A DNA stretch of 64,000 nucleotides from Gonatopus flavifemur (taxonomy: Eukaryota; Arthropoda; Insecta; Hymenoptera; Dryinidae): positions 1,426,001-1,490,000 of the forward strand of contig JAFFJZ010000039.1 in assembly GCA_018340375.1 (NCBI GenBank). The letters run 5' to 3'. The notes beneath the pieces were generated by a model. It had not been told where the DNA came from. It was given only the letters and a program-made list of their open reading frames with translations, and did no database searches. Of the stretch, positions 34,114-45,130 are shown one piece after another. Both the position numbers and the translations under genes were made by a program. The number at the start of each line of letters is the position of its first letter. The first letter of the stretch is position 1.

Positions 34114-34977
34114 GAGAAACGTAAGGGTGAGAGTAACACCAGAAAGGAAGAAATTGAACAAAAGGAGAAGGAAAACATCAGGATCCTATCATGGAATGTA
34201 GCTGGAGTAAATAACAAAGATGAAAACTTCTGGGAATATATAGAACAGTTTGATGTAACTGGAATGCAAGAAACATGGCTGGATACGAAAGGATGGAATA
34301 AAATACAAGACAACGTGGCAAAAGAATTCAAATGGATCCAGCAACGCGGAAAAAAGGATAAAATCATGGCAAGATACATGGGAGGAATGATAGTAGGAGT
34401 AAGAAAAGGGATAAATATCCAAGAAGTGAGAACAGAAATAGAAGGAATTATGGAATTGAAGTTAAAAATGGAGAAGGAAAACTGGGAAATAATGTACATA
34501 TACAACAAAGGAGGAGCAAGTGGAAAACTGCAAGAAATAAAAGGAAGAATAGAAGAAAATAGAGAGGAGAACTTCATTATAATGGGGAACCTTGACGCAA
34601 GAATAGGAAAAGGAGGAACCAATATATGGCAAGGAGAAGAGGAAGGAAGATACTCGAAAGATAAAACATGCAACACACAAGGAGAAGAACTACTACAAGT
34701 GATAGGAGAAAACGGACTAGGAATACTCAACGGAAACACGGAAGGCGATGAAAAAGGAGAATGGACATTCATAGGAAAAATGGGAAGCTCGGTGGTGGAC
34801 TATGCGATAACCAACGTAGAAACTTGGGAAAAGATAGAACAATTCAGAATAGGGAATAGAACAGAATCAGACCATCAGCCACTGGGAATAGAAATAAGAG
34901 GAAGAATTACAAGAAATGAAAATAAAGAAGGAACCGATGAGATAGAGATGGAAGACTGGATAGGAACAGATAAGTGA
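34114..34977 (+). pseudogene. LINE E endonuclease
   Basis: An AP-type endonuclease frame open from 34114. NIRILSWNVAGVNN starts the fold at 34174, followed by MQETWLD (catalytic Glu), FIIMGNLDARIGK (usually GDFNAR; here Asp to Asn and Asn to Asp, so GNLDAR), then VVDYAITN and RTESDHQPLGIEI with the terminal Asp-His pair. The GDFN box change suggests lost catalysis. The frame ends at 34977, and the RT continues in a different frame, so at least one shift separates the two domains. Confidence 0.85.
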
Positions 34978-36811
34978 GTATAGAGAAGAACTTGCGAGAG
35001 CAGTATTTGTGGAAGAGAGAGTGCAAGAAGGTTCCACAGACTTACTGAAAAACATAAAAGGAGGAATAACAACGAAAACAATGAAAAAAAGAAGATGGAG
35101 AATAGGGAGAAGGAAATGGTGAAATAAAGAATGCCGAGAAAGTAAAAAAGAGGTAAACAAAAAGTTAAGAGAGTACAAGAAAGGAAGAATAATTAAGGAT
35201 GATTACATCCAAGACAGGAAAAGACATAGAAAAGTTTGTATAGAAATTGGAGAAAAGTACCGGCAAGAGGAAATGAAGAGAATAATGAGAATGAAAGATG
35301 AAACAGAAATATGGAACTACATTAGAAAGGAAAGAGGGAAAAAAGTAAAAGTTAATGAAAATATAACAATGGATGAATAGGAAAAACACTTCATGAAACA
35401 ATTGGATGGAGTAGAAGAAAGAAAGGAAGGAGAGATGAGCGGAGAAACAAATACAGAAAATATAACGAAAATAACAGAAGAAGAAATTGAAAATGCAATA
35501 AGAAAACTGAAAAAGGAGAAAAGTCCAGGAATAGATGGAATCAAGAATGAAGCATGGATATACGTAGGTGATGTAGTGAAGGGAAGGCTGAGAGTTATAA
35601 TGGTTGAAATATGGAAGGGAGAAGGATGGCCAGAAGAATGAACCGAAGGAATCATAAGCCCAATATACAAAACAGGAGATAAATCAAAGGCAAGCAATTA
35701 CAGACCGATTACACTTATGTGTACGGCATATGAAATCTATGCGAGTATAGCAGAACAGAGATCAAGGGAGGAGACAGGAAGGCTAAATATTTTACCAGAA
35801 ACACAAGCAGGCTTTAGGAAAGGAAGAGGCGGAATAGACAACATATATACGCTGAAAATTGCAGCAGAAAGAGCAATACATAGGAAGAAAGGTAGAATGT
35901 ATGCATTTTGTATAGACTTGAAAGCCGCATTCGATAGAGTGAATGGAGGAAAATTATGGAAATGTCTCGAAGAAGAAGGAATTGAAGCGAAAGTAAGAGA
36001 AAATGTGAAAAAAATGTACAAAGAAACAAAGAGCAAAGTGAGAATAGGAAGAAAATACACGGAATCATTCTGGACAGAGAAAGGAGTAAGGCAAGGATGC
36101 CCACTGAGTTCACTTCTGTTCATAATTTTCATAGCGGATGTAGAGGAGTTTTTGAGGAGAAGACAGATGGGAGGAATAACAATTGGAAGGAAGAGAATAT
36201 ACACCTTGGCATATGCAGACGACTTGGTTATGATAGCAGAGACGAAAGAAGAATCGAACGGAATGATGAAAAGTTTATATAAGTACCTCAAAGATAAGGA
36301 AATGGAATTGAATGCGGAAAAGTGGAAAGTCATGGTGTTTAGTAAAGGGAAAAAAAAGGAGACGACGGAATGGGAATGTGAAGATCAAGATATAAAAGAG
36401 GGATCCGAATTTAAATATCTAGGATACACATCCAAATGTAACAACAAAGAAGATGCACACATAAGAGAGGTAAGGAAAAAAGCGATGGCAGCAATGGTAC
36501 AAATATGGAGCATAGGAGAAAGGAAGTTCGGAAGGGATTTTAGAAGAAGAATGATTATGTTCAACTCGATGGTGAAAAGTATTTGTATGTACGCAGCAGA
36601 GATTTGGGGCACAGAAGAGAGGGGCGAAATAGAGAGTCTACAAGAAAGATACCTGAGAAGCATCCTTGGACTTGAAAGATGTACACCAGGATATCTGGTA
36701 AGGGAAGAAACAAAAGTCGAAAAGGTCAAAGTTGAAGCAGGAGAGAGAGGAATAAAATATGGAGAAAAAATGAAAAGAACGGAGAATGAGCTGACTCAGC
36801 ATGGGCAATAG
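34978..36811 (+). pseudogene. LINE E reverse transcriptase with Trp-codon stops
   Basis: One frame carries the linker and RT: REYKKG, SPGIDGIKNEAW, NYRPITLMC, ETQAGFRKGRGGIDNIYTL, CIDLKAAFDRVN (motif A, Asp intact), KGVRQGCPLSSLLFI, TLAYADDLVMIA (catalytic box intact) and FKYLGY. The stops TGA 35120-35122, TAG 35378-35380 and TGA 35639-35641 each fall where this family normally has Trp (KWWN, DEWEKHF, PEEWTEG). From 35642 the frame is open for almost 390 codons to 36811. The polymerase core looks preserved, but the protein cannot be made whole. Confidence 0.88.
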
Positions 36812-38030
36812 TTTTGCACGACTTGGGTGGGAACTTGACTCAACCGAAGCGATAACTTGGTTCAGAACGAAACTCCCTTTCCAAGTGGCAAATTATAATA
36901 ACTCTGACCAAGGTGCTGCTGGTTTCTTGTGAGTGGAGGACTGAGCATTTGATGGATATAAATGTCCCCTCGGAAGATCTCATGATAGAAATGATTTTTC
37001 ATCTGTTTCTGGACGCGCCTACTTCAACACCAGGATCATCAGATCAGCGGCATTCATCAGTTCAAACTGATCGGAAAAACTCTGATTCCCCGGAATTCCC
37101 CGAAATTGCATTCTATATCAAAATTATAGAATGAGTCTTTTATTTTATTCTCTTTGAAACTACAATGGAACATGAGAATGATCATTGTCATTAGATGGTC
37201 ACAACACTGGCGTAAAATTGCGACAAGGTTAACTCATCCTTGGCAAACAAATTTTTTCATGGTTCGCCATTGGTGGCATATGATATTACGAACCTTTCCT
37301 CAATGTTGGGTCTTGATTGTAGAAGCTATTGGGCTGAGGCCTGAATGATGTTATCATTACAGAGTTGCGCCATGCCTGGTAACCTAGGCTCGGCCCATTT
37401 TGGTGAGCCTTGCGGCAGCCTAACGCCCATGGTCAATTTTGACGTGAGACACTTTTCATTGCATGTGAATTTTTTTCAGCCCTGAAATTTTTCAATTACA
37501 ATCAGTTGTAGGAGTGTTTCATTCCCCAAATTCAGGGGAAATTATTATGATAACATAGTCCCTAGTTGAAAAAGTCTATTGAATTGCATTAACTCATGAG
37601 ATCTGATTTGAACTCTGGAATGGTGGATGATCATCACCTTTGTTCGAACTCGTTGAAACCTATTCGGATTGAATCAATTGATGAGATTTGAATAATCATC
37701 CACCGTTGCGGAGTTTGTATTGAATTCAGTTGATCAATCGGTTTCAACAGCCGTCTTTCAGCAGCAGTGATTTCATGAGAACTTGATTCTCTTGGAAAGT
37801 ATTTGGAATAACACAATTTTGGGGAGAATGAGACTGAATTCTTTTCTGCATAGCATATTGAATTTTGGAAACATCTTTAGAACATTATATGCTGACATCA
37901 TGAGGCTGGCCTCTTATGGACCCGGAATTCCAAGGAACGGAAGGAAATCCGGAGACCCAATCGGGACGTGGATAGTAACTCACCGAAACTCTTCAAAAAT
38001 CCTCTGGTAATCCCAGGCCATGGAAGAGAA
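36812..38030. other. Spacer, nothing recognised
   Basis: Short unconvincing frames only. GCCTGG..GCAGCC words near 37370-37420 recur near 28290 but do not extend into a clear repeat. Confidence 0.4.
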
Positions 38031-38203
38031 GCCTTAAGCTGGCCTCCCATGGACTGAAATACGTTCCGCTGGAATGAAAATTGAACCGATGCACAATCTT
38101 TCATGGATTTTCCATACATCGCTCTAAAAGAAATTCTGAATGCGACTGGTGACCAGTTATTCCGCCGGAATGAATTTCGGTCTATGGGAGGCCAGTCTAA
38201 GGC
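38031..38203. mobile_element. 173-bp inverted-repeat MITE candidate
   Basis: Starts GCCTTAAGCTGGCCTCCCAT and ends with the approximate reverse complement ATGGGAGGCCAGTCTAAGGC; about 55 bases pair on each side. A related half-end (GGCTGGCCTCTTATGGAC) lies outside at about 37905. No target duplication was established. Confidence 0.6.
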
Positions 38204-38356
38204 TGCAATATGTTACATTCACATTTTATCACAACGGTGTTATATTTCAGATATTTTTGGAAAGGAGAGCCAGAAAGTTGAGAGAATTTATTCATCTCTT
38301 GGATTATCATATTTGCAAGTGAAATAAAATTCATCATGATCATGAAGTAATCAGTC

Positions 38357-39960
38357 TTACGACTGGTTTGATGAAACCCTCCACCCCTGTCTATTATCCG
38401 CCAAACGTTTGATTTCTACATATCTACTACATCCCTTGTCTTGTACGATTTGCTTCATATAACTTGCTCTAGGTCTACCTTTACCAGTTTTACCATTCAT
38501 TTTCCCTTCCAATATTGTTTTCAATAAACTTTCATGCCGTAATGTGTGTCCTATAAGATTGCTTCTCCTTTTCACGATGTGTTTATATTTATATAGCTTA
38601 TATTTTTTGAGCATGATAACTGTCTCTTTTGATAAAAAGCCTGTTTTCCTTGTGCTATTCTTGCTCTTATATCTCTTTCGCTTTTGCCGTTCTCTGTAAT
38701 TATGCTTCCTAGATATTTGAATTCTTTCACCTGTTCAATTGTCTCGGTATCTATTTTGATTCTCGTTCTTCTAGCTGTTTTCGCTGCTGTACACATCATG
38801 AATTTTGTTTTGTCTTTATTTATATTCATACAATAATTATCTAGTAATATTGTTTTCATAGTGTTGAGAATATTTTCTGACTCAGTACTACTCGTGGCCA
38901 ATATAGCTATGTCATCCGCGAATCTCAACATACTTATATTTTCTCCCTGAATCTGTAATTTCGATTGAATTTCCTCCTTCACTTCGTTCATTGCTCCTTC
39001 TATATATAAATTGAACATCAGCGGCGATAATGAGCATCCTTGTCTCACCCCTCTTCTTATTTGTGCTTCCCCTTCCTGACCCTCTATGTCTATTATTGCA
39101 CTTTGATTCTTATATAATTCGTATATTATTCTTCTATCTTTATAATTTATTCCCACCTTCTTCAGGATCGCAAACATCTTCTCCCAGTCCACATTATCGA
39201 AAGCCTTTTGTATATCTACAAAACCTATGTACACAGATTTCTTCAGCGCTATCCTTTTCTCTATTACTACCCTGAGTGCTAAGATTGCTTCTCGCGTTCC
39301 CCTATTTTTTCTAAAACCAAACTGATCCTCTGCCAATCTACTCTCTATTTGATTTTCCATCCTCCTGTATATAATTTTGGTCAGTATTTTCGAAGCATGT
39401 GAAGTTAAACTGATCGTTCTGTAGTCCTCGCATTTGTCTGCCCCTCGTTTTTTCGGGATAGCGACAATTTTATTCTTTTGGAAATCTTCCGGTACTCCTC
39501 CTTTTTCGTACATATCTCTAATCAATTCAAACAGTGCGTCGCGAGTTCCTTCACTGGAGGCTTTTATAAGGTCCGCACTTATGCCATCTATGCCTGGCGC
39601 TTTATTATTTTTCAATTCTTTCAAAGCCTTGTCGAATTCTGATCTCAATATCGAATCTCCCAATTCTTCCTCATCTACATCCTCCTCCTCTCCTAATAGT
39701 GCTATATCATCGTTTCCTCTATACAAGTCTTCCAAATGATTGATCCACTGTTCTATTTTCTCTTCCGTTTTTATCAATTGTCGTCCTAGAGAGTTTCTAA
39801 TCTTATTGCTTCTAGATTTCATTGGTCCGAAAAATCTTTTAATAATCCTATATGCTTCATCTATTTTTCCTAAATGCAATCTTATTTCTATTTCCTGACA
39901 TTTCTCTTCTAACCACTGTTCTTTTGCTTCCCTTGATTCTCTTATTATTTTATCTCTCAA
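38357..39960 (-). pseudogene. RTE reverse transcriptase (copy C), internal deletion
   Basis: A long frame, 39960-38572, with NKAPGIDGISADLIK, FRKNRGTREAIL, FVDIQKAFDNVDW (motif A), RRGVRQGCSLSPLMFN and LRFADDIAIL (catalytic box), all intact. Downstream of KNIS, about 215 bases that encode the YGCETWTMG...MLRIKW block in copy A are missing and replaced by TATATTTATAT. The remaining C-terminus (38614-38357) is out of frame. Polymerase motifs are present, but the C-terminal part needed in RTE proteins is not, so the copy should be inactive. Confidence 0.9.
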
Positions 39961-40002
39961 TGATTTGTATCGTTGCTGGCCCCCTTGGCTATCATTATTC
40001 TT

Positions 40003-41145
40003 TTATTTTCTTCTCTCATTCATCAATTCAGGAATTTCTCCCGTTATCCATGGGTTTTTAGGTTCTACTGCATTATTCTTCGGAATCTTATCCGCACATT
40101 CTCTTATATTCCCCTTCATCTTTGTCCATCTCCTCATCATTCCTAAGTCTTTCTCTCTTTGATCTCCCAATTTTTCATCCAACATTTCCTCGAATGCCTC
40201 ATGTGTCTGTTTTTGCTTGAGGTTCTTCGAATTCCATCTTTTCTGCATTTTCCTTTTCTTCTTCAGAGATTTGAATTTCAGAGAACATTTCATCATCAAC
40301 ATATTATGATCACTATCTATATCTGCACCTGGATAAGTTTTACAGTTTTTCACTTGGTTTCTAAATCTTTGTTTCACTAATATGTAATCAATTTGGTATC
40401 TTGCTGTATCTCCTGGCATTTTCCAAGTGTAGATTCTTCTTGGATGATTTTCGAATAAAGTGTTTGTGATAACCATCTTATGATTTTCACAAAATTCGAC
40501 TAAACGTTGTCCTCTATCGTTCCTCCTCCCTAACGCGAAATCTCCTATAATGTTGTCCTCTTTTCCTTGTCCTACTACCGCATTCCAATCCCCCATCACT
40601 ATCAAATTCTCTTCTCCCTTCACATATTCTATCACTCCTTCTATTTCTTCGTACGTTTTTTCAATATCTTCCTCCGAATATGCAGATGTGGGCATGTATA
40701 CTTGGACTATGACTGCGTCTACCGGTTTTGTTCTGATTCTAACCATCATCACACGTTCATTGGGTTGCGAATAATTTCCTATTCTATTTCCTACTCTTTT
40801 ATGCATTACAATTCCTACACCTGCTTGACCGTTCTTTGATCCTGTATGAATTATTCTATAATCCCCACTCCAGAAATCGCCCTCTTGTGGCCATCTCATT
40901 TCGCTCATCCCCATTACGTCTATATTCAACCTATTCATTTCTAATTTCAAATTTTCTAATTTTCCTGCTTGCCTCAGTGATCTAACATTCCACGCTCTGA
41001 CTCGGAGAATGTTGTTTCTTTTCCCTATCCTATTCTTCGGTTCTCGTTCCTTGCTGATGAAGCTTCCTCGAGCAGCCTCCACCCGGAGATCCGAACGGGA
41101 GACTAGTTTACCTCCGGAATATTTTACTCGAGAGAGCGCCATCAT
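40003..41145 (-). CDS. RTE endonuclease frame (copy C)
   Basis: An uninterrupted 380-codon reverse-strand frame starting at ATG 41145 (MMALSRVKYSGG). AP-endonuclease motifs are all visible: WNVRSLRQAGKL, MSEMRWPQEGDFW (catalytic Glu), NLIVMGDWNAVVGQ, and ADIDSDHNMLMM (Asp-His pair). The enzyme would nick target DNA to prime reverse transcription. It ends with TAA at 40003-40005, and the reverse transcriptase continues in the same frame. Copy B has the same TAA, so either their common source already carried it or the family uses two frames. Confidence 0.88.
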   Translation of the reverse strand: MMALSRVKYSGGKLVSRSDLRVEAARGSFISKEREPKNRIGKRNNILRVRAWNVRSLRQAGKLENLKLEMNRLNIDVMGMSEMRWPQEGDFWSGDYRIIHTGSKNGQAGVGIVMHKRVGNRIGNYSQPNERVMMVRIRTKPVDAVIVQVYMPTSAYSEEDIEKTYEEIEGVIEYVKGEENLIVMGDWNAVVGQGKEDNIIGDFALGRRNDRGQRLVEFCENHKMVITNTLFENHPRRIYTWKMPGDTARYQIDYILVKQRFRNQVKNCKTYPGADIDSDHNMLMMKCSLKFKSLKKKRKMQKRWNSKNLKQKQTHEAFEEMLDEKLGDQREKDLGMMRRWTKMKGNIRECADKIPKNNAVEPKNPWITGEIPELMNERRK

Positions 41146-41503
41146 GTATTTATTAATTTGTTTGTTTGTTTTTGTTACATAATATTCCAGGTTGGGAGAA
41201 AGGTTTCATTTCCTCGGGAAGTATTGAAACAGGTCAAGGAAGGTACTTTCCCCTTGCTTTCCTCCCGTTTGATTTTGCCGATGTTTCTGGCATTAGGATG
41301 ATTTCGTTTCTCTCAGTTTGTATTCTTCCTCTTGAGTAGTTTATTCCACTCAAAAAAAAAGATCCAACTCTGAGATACTTATCCTCCCCACCACGTAAAG
41401 GAAGCAGATACTACCAGGGATGGATAAGAAGGATATCAAGGACAGGTATCATGAATATCCCCCTGGAAGACCCGCAATCATCCACGGGGAGGATAAAATT
41501 CAT

Positions 41504-42054
41504 TTTGGATTCAAAAATCCTTCCACCATAGATTACTGAATGGTTCCCCACAAATAAAAATATTTTTAGTTATAATTTAACCTGACTGACAATGACACTT
41601 ATGTGGGTCGAAAAAGTCGAAATAATAAAACCATCATCCTGAATTTCTCATTTATAATTCAAACTTCGTTATTAGCGATCTCAAAAACCCAGATACACAA
41701 ACTTGGAATGAGAATGCATTTTTTTTCCGTACCTATTTTGGAACGTAAGTCAGGTACAAAGATAGTTGGTATCAAGGAGTTACCGATAAGTATCCGTATG
41801 TTAAATATCCGTTTAGCTGCCCAAACTATCTATTGTGCAGTTCTATTCACTATCCTTCATGGTTCTCGGAGTCATACTACTTCATCAACACTGGTTTGAG
41901 TATCACACGAATACCGTATAGCTGCAATCACTGACTGGATAGTTTGGGGTGGGAAACCATGGAATGTCGTTACAATCACAAGAAGACAGTTGTGAGACCC
42001 AACCTTTTTTTTCAGTGTAGAATGTGAAATTGATGTGAGATAAACTATACGAAC
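41504..42054. other. Spacer before the second Polinton end
   Basis: No gene or repeat recognised. The six bases next to the Polinton terminus are ACGAAC (42049-42054) and would be half of its target duplication. Confidence 0.4.
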
Positions 42055-43065
42055 AGTAGTAAGTGTTCTGGTATGGGGGATCCCCCCCAATCGCCTTCTC
42101 AGGGGGACACCCCATACCACACGCCATAAGGTGGTCCAGAGCTCGAGACAAGTGAGATGGACCAGATAATATCATAGGTCTCGAAGATGAGATCCAGATC
42201 CCGAAATGATAAGAAAAAGAGAGGTGTTCATGGAGAGTTATGTCAAAAGAGGAAAGTTTACAATAAGGAGAAAATATTGATTTCAAAATTTTATGAATGG
42301 ACAAATGAATGATATGAATAATCATTTTGGAAAGAGATTCTTCTTGTCTAGGAGACGAAGATATATCGTAGGGTATATAGAAGGCTCAAGGAAGAAACAG
42401 AGGAAGTTTCTATCCTTGTCCCCCTCACCGGGACGTACTGCTAGTACGAGGGACCTTCGACTTCGATACAAGAAGAAGGATTCTCCGTATACTGTATGAA
42501 ATAATATTCCGTCAGTGAAACAAAAAGGGTTTGATTCGTGAAAAGCTTCGACCCATAGAAAAAGACAGAACGTTCATGAATAGAGTCGATCGGCAACGAT
42601 GACAATAGCGATCAATTCCTTTTTTTCGACTCCATTGCCAGGTAAAAAGGTCTCGGTGACAAGAGTATGAGACCTCCGTGAACTTGGCCAGAACCCGGAA
42701 CGGATTTGAAACTTATACACGGCAATCGGAAGAGCATCGTTTGTAGCTGATTGTACCGCGGAAATTTTCATTTGTACCTCAAAGGGGGCGGAGATACGGC
42801 CCGGGGGCTTATGCCCCCGCCTGTGACTGGAACCGATAGGGACGATCTGGGTGTCATTTGAAAGGGCTTCGTTTGTACTTGATCGTACCGATGATATTTT
42901 CGTTTGTACCTCAAAGGGGGAGGAGATATAAGGAAAAATAGTTTTTAGCAATTTATATCGATTTTTTTGGGGATTTCTGATGAGGAGGACTCTGGATTGC
43001 TTCAGACTGTATCCTGAACTGTGTGGGATTTTGAGGCAGAGACCCATACACCTCAAGAGTGGAAT

Positions 43066-44336
43066 GCCGTCGTTTGAACCTTCTCAGTTTTGCCACGATG
43101 AGCCCAGATTGCCCGGAAATCGATATAATTTCACGATTTTTTCTCTATCAGGACCCAGGATTAGTCCAGGCTATGTTCTGAACGGCATGGAAACTTAGAT
43201 TGAACCTCACATACTATAAAAATTTTGCCACAATCAGCCTAGATTGCCTAAAAATCGATGTATTTTCACGATTTTTTTCCCATCAGGAACCAGGATTAGT
43301 CCAGGCTATATTCTGAACTGCATGGGAACTTAGGTCAAACCTCCTCACATACTACAAAGATGATTTCGTCGTTTGTACCTCCACAGTTTTGCCAAAATTA
43401 GACTAGATTGCCCAAAAATCGATATACTTTCACGATTTTTTCTCCATCAGGACCCAGGATTAGTCCACGCTATATTCTGAACTGCATAGAAACTTGGGTA
43501 GAACCTCCTCACATACTAGAAAAATGATTCCGTCGTTTGTACCTCCACAGTTTTGCCACAATGAGCCCAGATTGCCCAAAAATCGATATACTTTCACGAT
43601 TTTTTCTCCATCAGGACCCAGGATTAGTCCGGGCTATGTTCTGAACGGCATGAAAACTTAGATTGAACCTCCTCACATACCAGCAAAATGATTCCGTCGT
43701 TTGGACCTCCACAGTTTTGCCACAGTGAGCCCAGATTGCCCAAAAATCGATATACTTTCACGATTTTTTCTCCATCAGGACCCAGGATTAGTCCAGGCTA
43801 TATTCTGAACTGCATAGAAACTTGGATAGGACCTCCTCACATACTAGGGGAATGATTTCGTCGTTCGTACATCCACAGTTTCGCCACAATCAACCTAGAT
43901 GGCCTAAAAATCGACGTATTTTCACGACCTTTCTCCATCAGGACCCAGGATTAGTCCAGGCTATATTCTGAACTGCATAGAAACTTGGGTAGAACCTCTT
44001 CACACACTAGGGAAATGATTTCGTCCTTTGTAACTCCACAGTTTTGCCACAATAAGCCCAGATTGCCCGAAAATCGATATACCTTCACGATTTTTTCCCA
44101 TCAGGACCCAGGATTAGTCCACGCTATGTCCTGAATGGCATGAGAACTTAGATTCAACCTCCTCACATACTAGAAAAATGATTCCGTCGTTTGTACCTCC
44201 ACAGTTTTGCCACAGCTAGACTAGATTGCCCAAAAATCGATATAATTTCACGATTTTCCCTCCATCAGGACCCAGGATTAGTCCAGGCTATGGTCTCAAC
44301 GGCATGGGAACTTAGATGGAACCTCCCCACATACTA
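43066..44336. repeat. 164-bp tandem array, left arm
   Basis: Eight units, the first shortened to 136 bases. Anchors TGCCA/TGCCAC fall at 43091, 43227, 43390, 43554, 43718, 43882 (as CGCCAC), 44045 and 44208, giving a period of 163-164. Each unit contains GACCCAGGATTAGTCC and ATCGATATAC. The open frames across the array are read-through of the repeat and not genes. Confidence 0.95.
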
Positions 44337-44344
44337 GAAAGAAA

Positions 44345-45130
44345 GTTTCTATGCCGTTCAGAACATAACCTGGAGTAATCCTGGGTCCTGATGGAGGAGA
44401 AATCGTGACATTACATCGAATTTTTGGGCAATCTAGGCCAATTGTGGCGAAATTTTGGAGGTACAAACGACGAAATCATTTTTCTAGTATGTGGGGAGGT
44501 TCAATCTAAGTTTCAATGCCGTTCAGAACATAGCCTGGACTAATCCTGGGTCCTGATGGAAAAAAAAGCGTGGAAGTATATCGATTTTAGGGCAATCTGG
44601 GCTTATTGTTGCAAAACTGTGGAGGTAGAAACGACGGAATCATTTTTCTAGTATGTGAGGAGGTTCTACCCAAGTTCCTATGCAGTCCAGAATATAGCCT
44701 GGACTAATCCTGGGTCCGGATGGAGAAAAAATCGTGGAAGTATATCGATTTTTGGGCAATCTGGGCTCAATGTGGCAAAACTGTGGAGGTATAAACGACG
44801 AAATCATTTTCTCAGTGTGTGAGGAGGTTCTACCCAAGTTTCTATGCAGTTCAGAATATAGCTCGGACTAATCCTGGGTCCTGATGGAGAAAAAATCGTG
44901 GAAGTATATCGATTTTTGGGCAATCTGGGCTCAATGTGGCAAAACTGTGGAGGTATAAACGACGAAATCATTTTCTCAGTGTGTGAGGAGGTTCTACCCA
45001 AGTTTCTATGCAGTTCAGAATATAGCCCGGACTAATCCTGGGTCCTGATGGAGAAAAAATCGTGAAATTATATCGATTTTCGGGCCATCTGGGCTTATTG
45101 TGGCAAAACTGAGAAGGTACAAACGACGGG
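44345..45130. repeat. 164-bp tandem array, right arm (inverted)
   Basis: Five units in reverse orientation relative to the left arm, with the inverted anchor at about 44445, 44609, 44772, 44937 and 45101 (period 163-165). Adjacent units at about 44640-45000 are nearly identical (the same 65-codon frame occurs twice), suggesting recent unit duplication. Confidence 0.95.

Larger units (their letters stand above)
32960..36811 (+). mobile_element. LINE E, purine-rich APE-type retrotransposon
   Basis: A forward-strand non-LTR element with ORF1, endonuclease and reverse transcriptase. The sense strand is extremely purine-rich (A and G dominate for nearly 4 kb), so the opposite strand shows many Ser/Phe/Leu-rich spurious frames. 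The RT resembles a YADD-type family seen in ants and other Hymenoptera; I do not assign a clade. The 3' end after the RT stop at 36809-36811 has no clear tail, and no target duplication was found. Confidence 0.88.
38334..41492 (-). mobile_element. RTE-type LINE, copy C, full-length ends
   Basis: 3159 bases with an exact 11-bp target duplication, ATAAAATTCAT, at 38323-38333 and 41493-41503. Length and organisation (about 350-base leader, endonuclease, reverse transcriptase, short ATG-type tail) fit RTE elements. This copy defines the full unit and supplies the empty site for the MITE in copy B. It lacks about 215 bases near 38590 (present in copy A), so it is not autonomous. Confidence 0.95.

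Noticed and set aside
1891..35641. Alternative genetic code with TGA read as Trp
   Set aside because: TAG also appears at Trp positions, other stops and frameshifts accompany them, and the intact mariner uses normal codons. Decay of dead elements is the simpler reading.
33870..36333. Long Ser/Phe/Leu-rich reverse-strand frames opposite LINE E
   Set aside because: Mirror frames of the purine-rich sense strand; no motif supports them, while the forward strand has clear EN and RT motifs.
43066..45130. The 164-bp arrays as a CRISPR or centromeric satellite locus
   Set aside because: Units are contiguous without unique spacers, arranged in opposed orientation and bounded by a target duplication, so they are arms of a mobile element.
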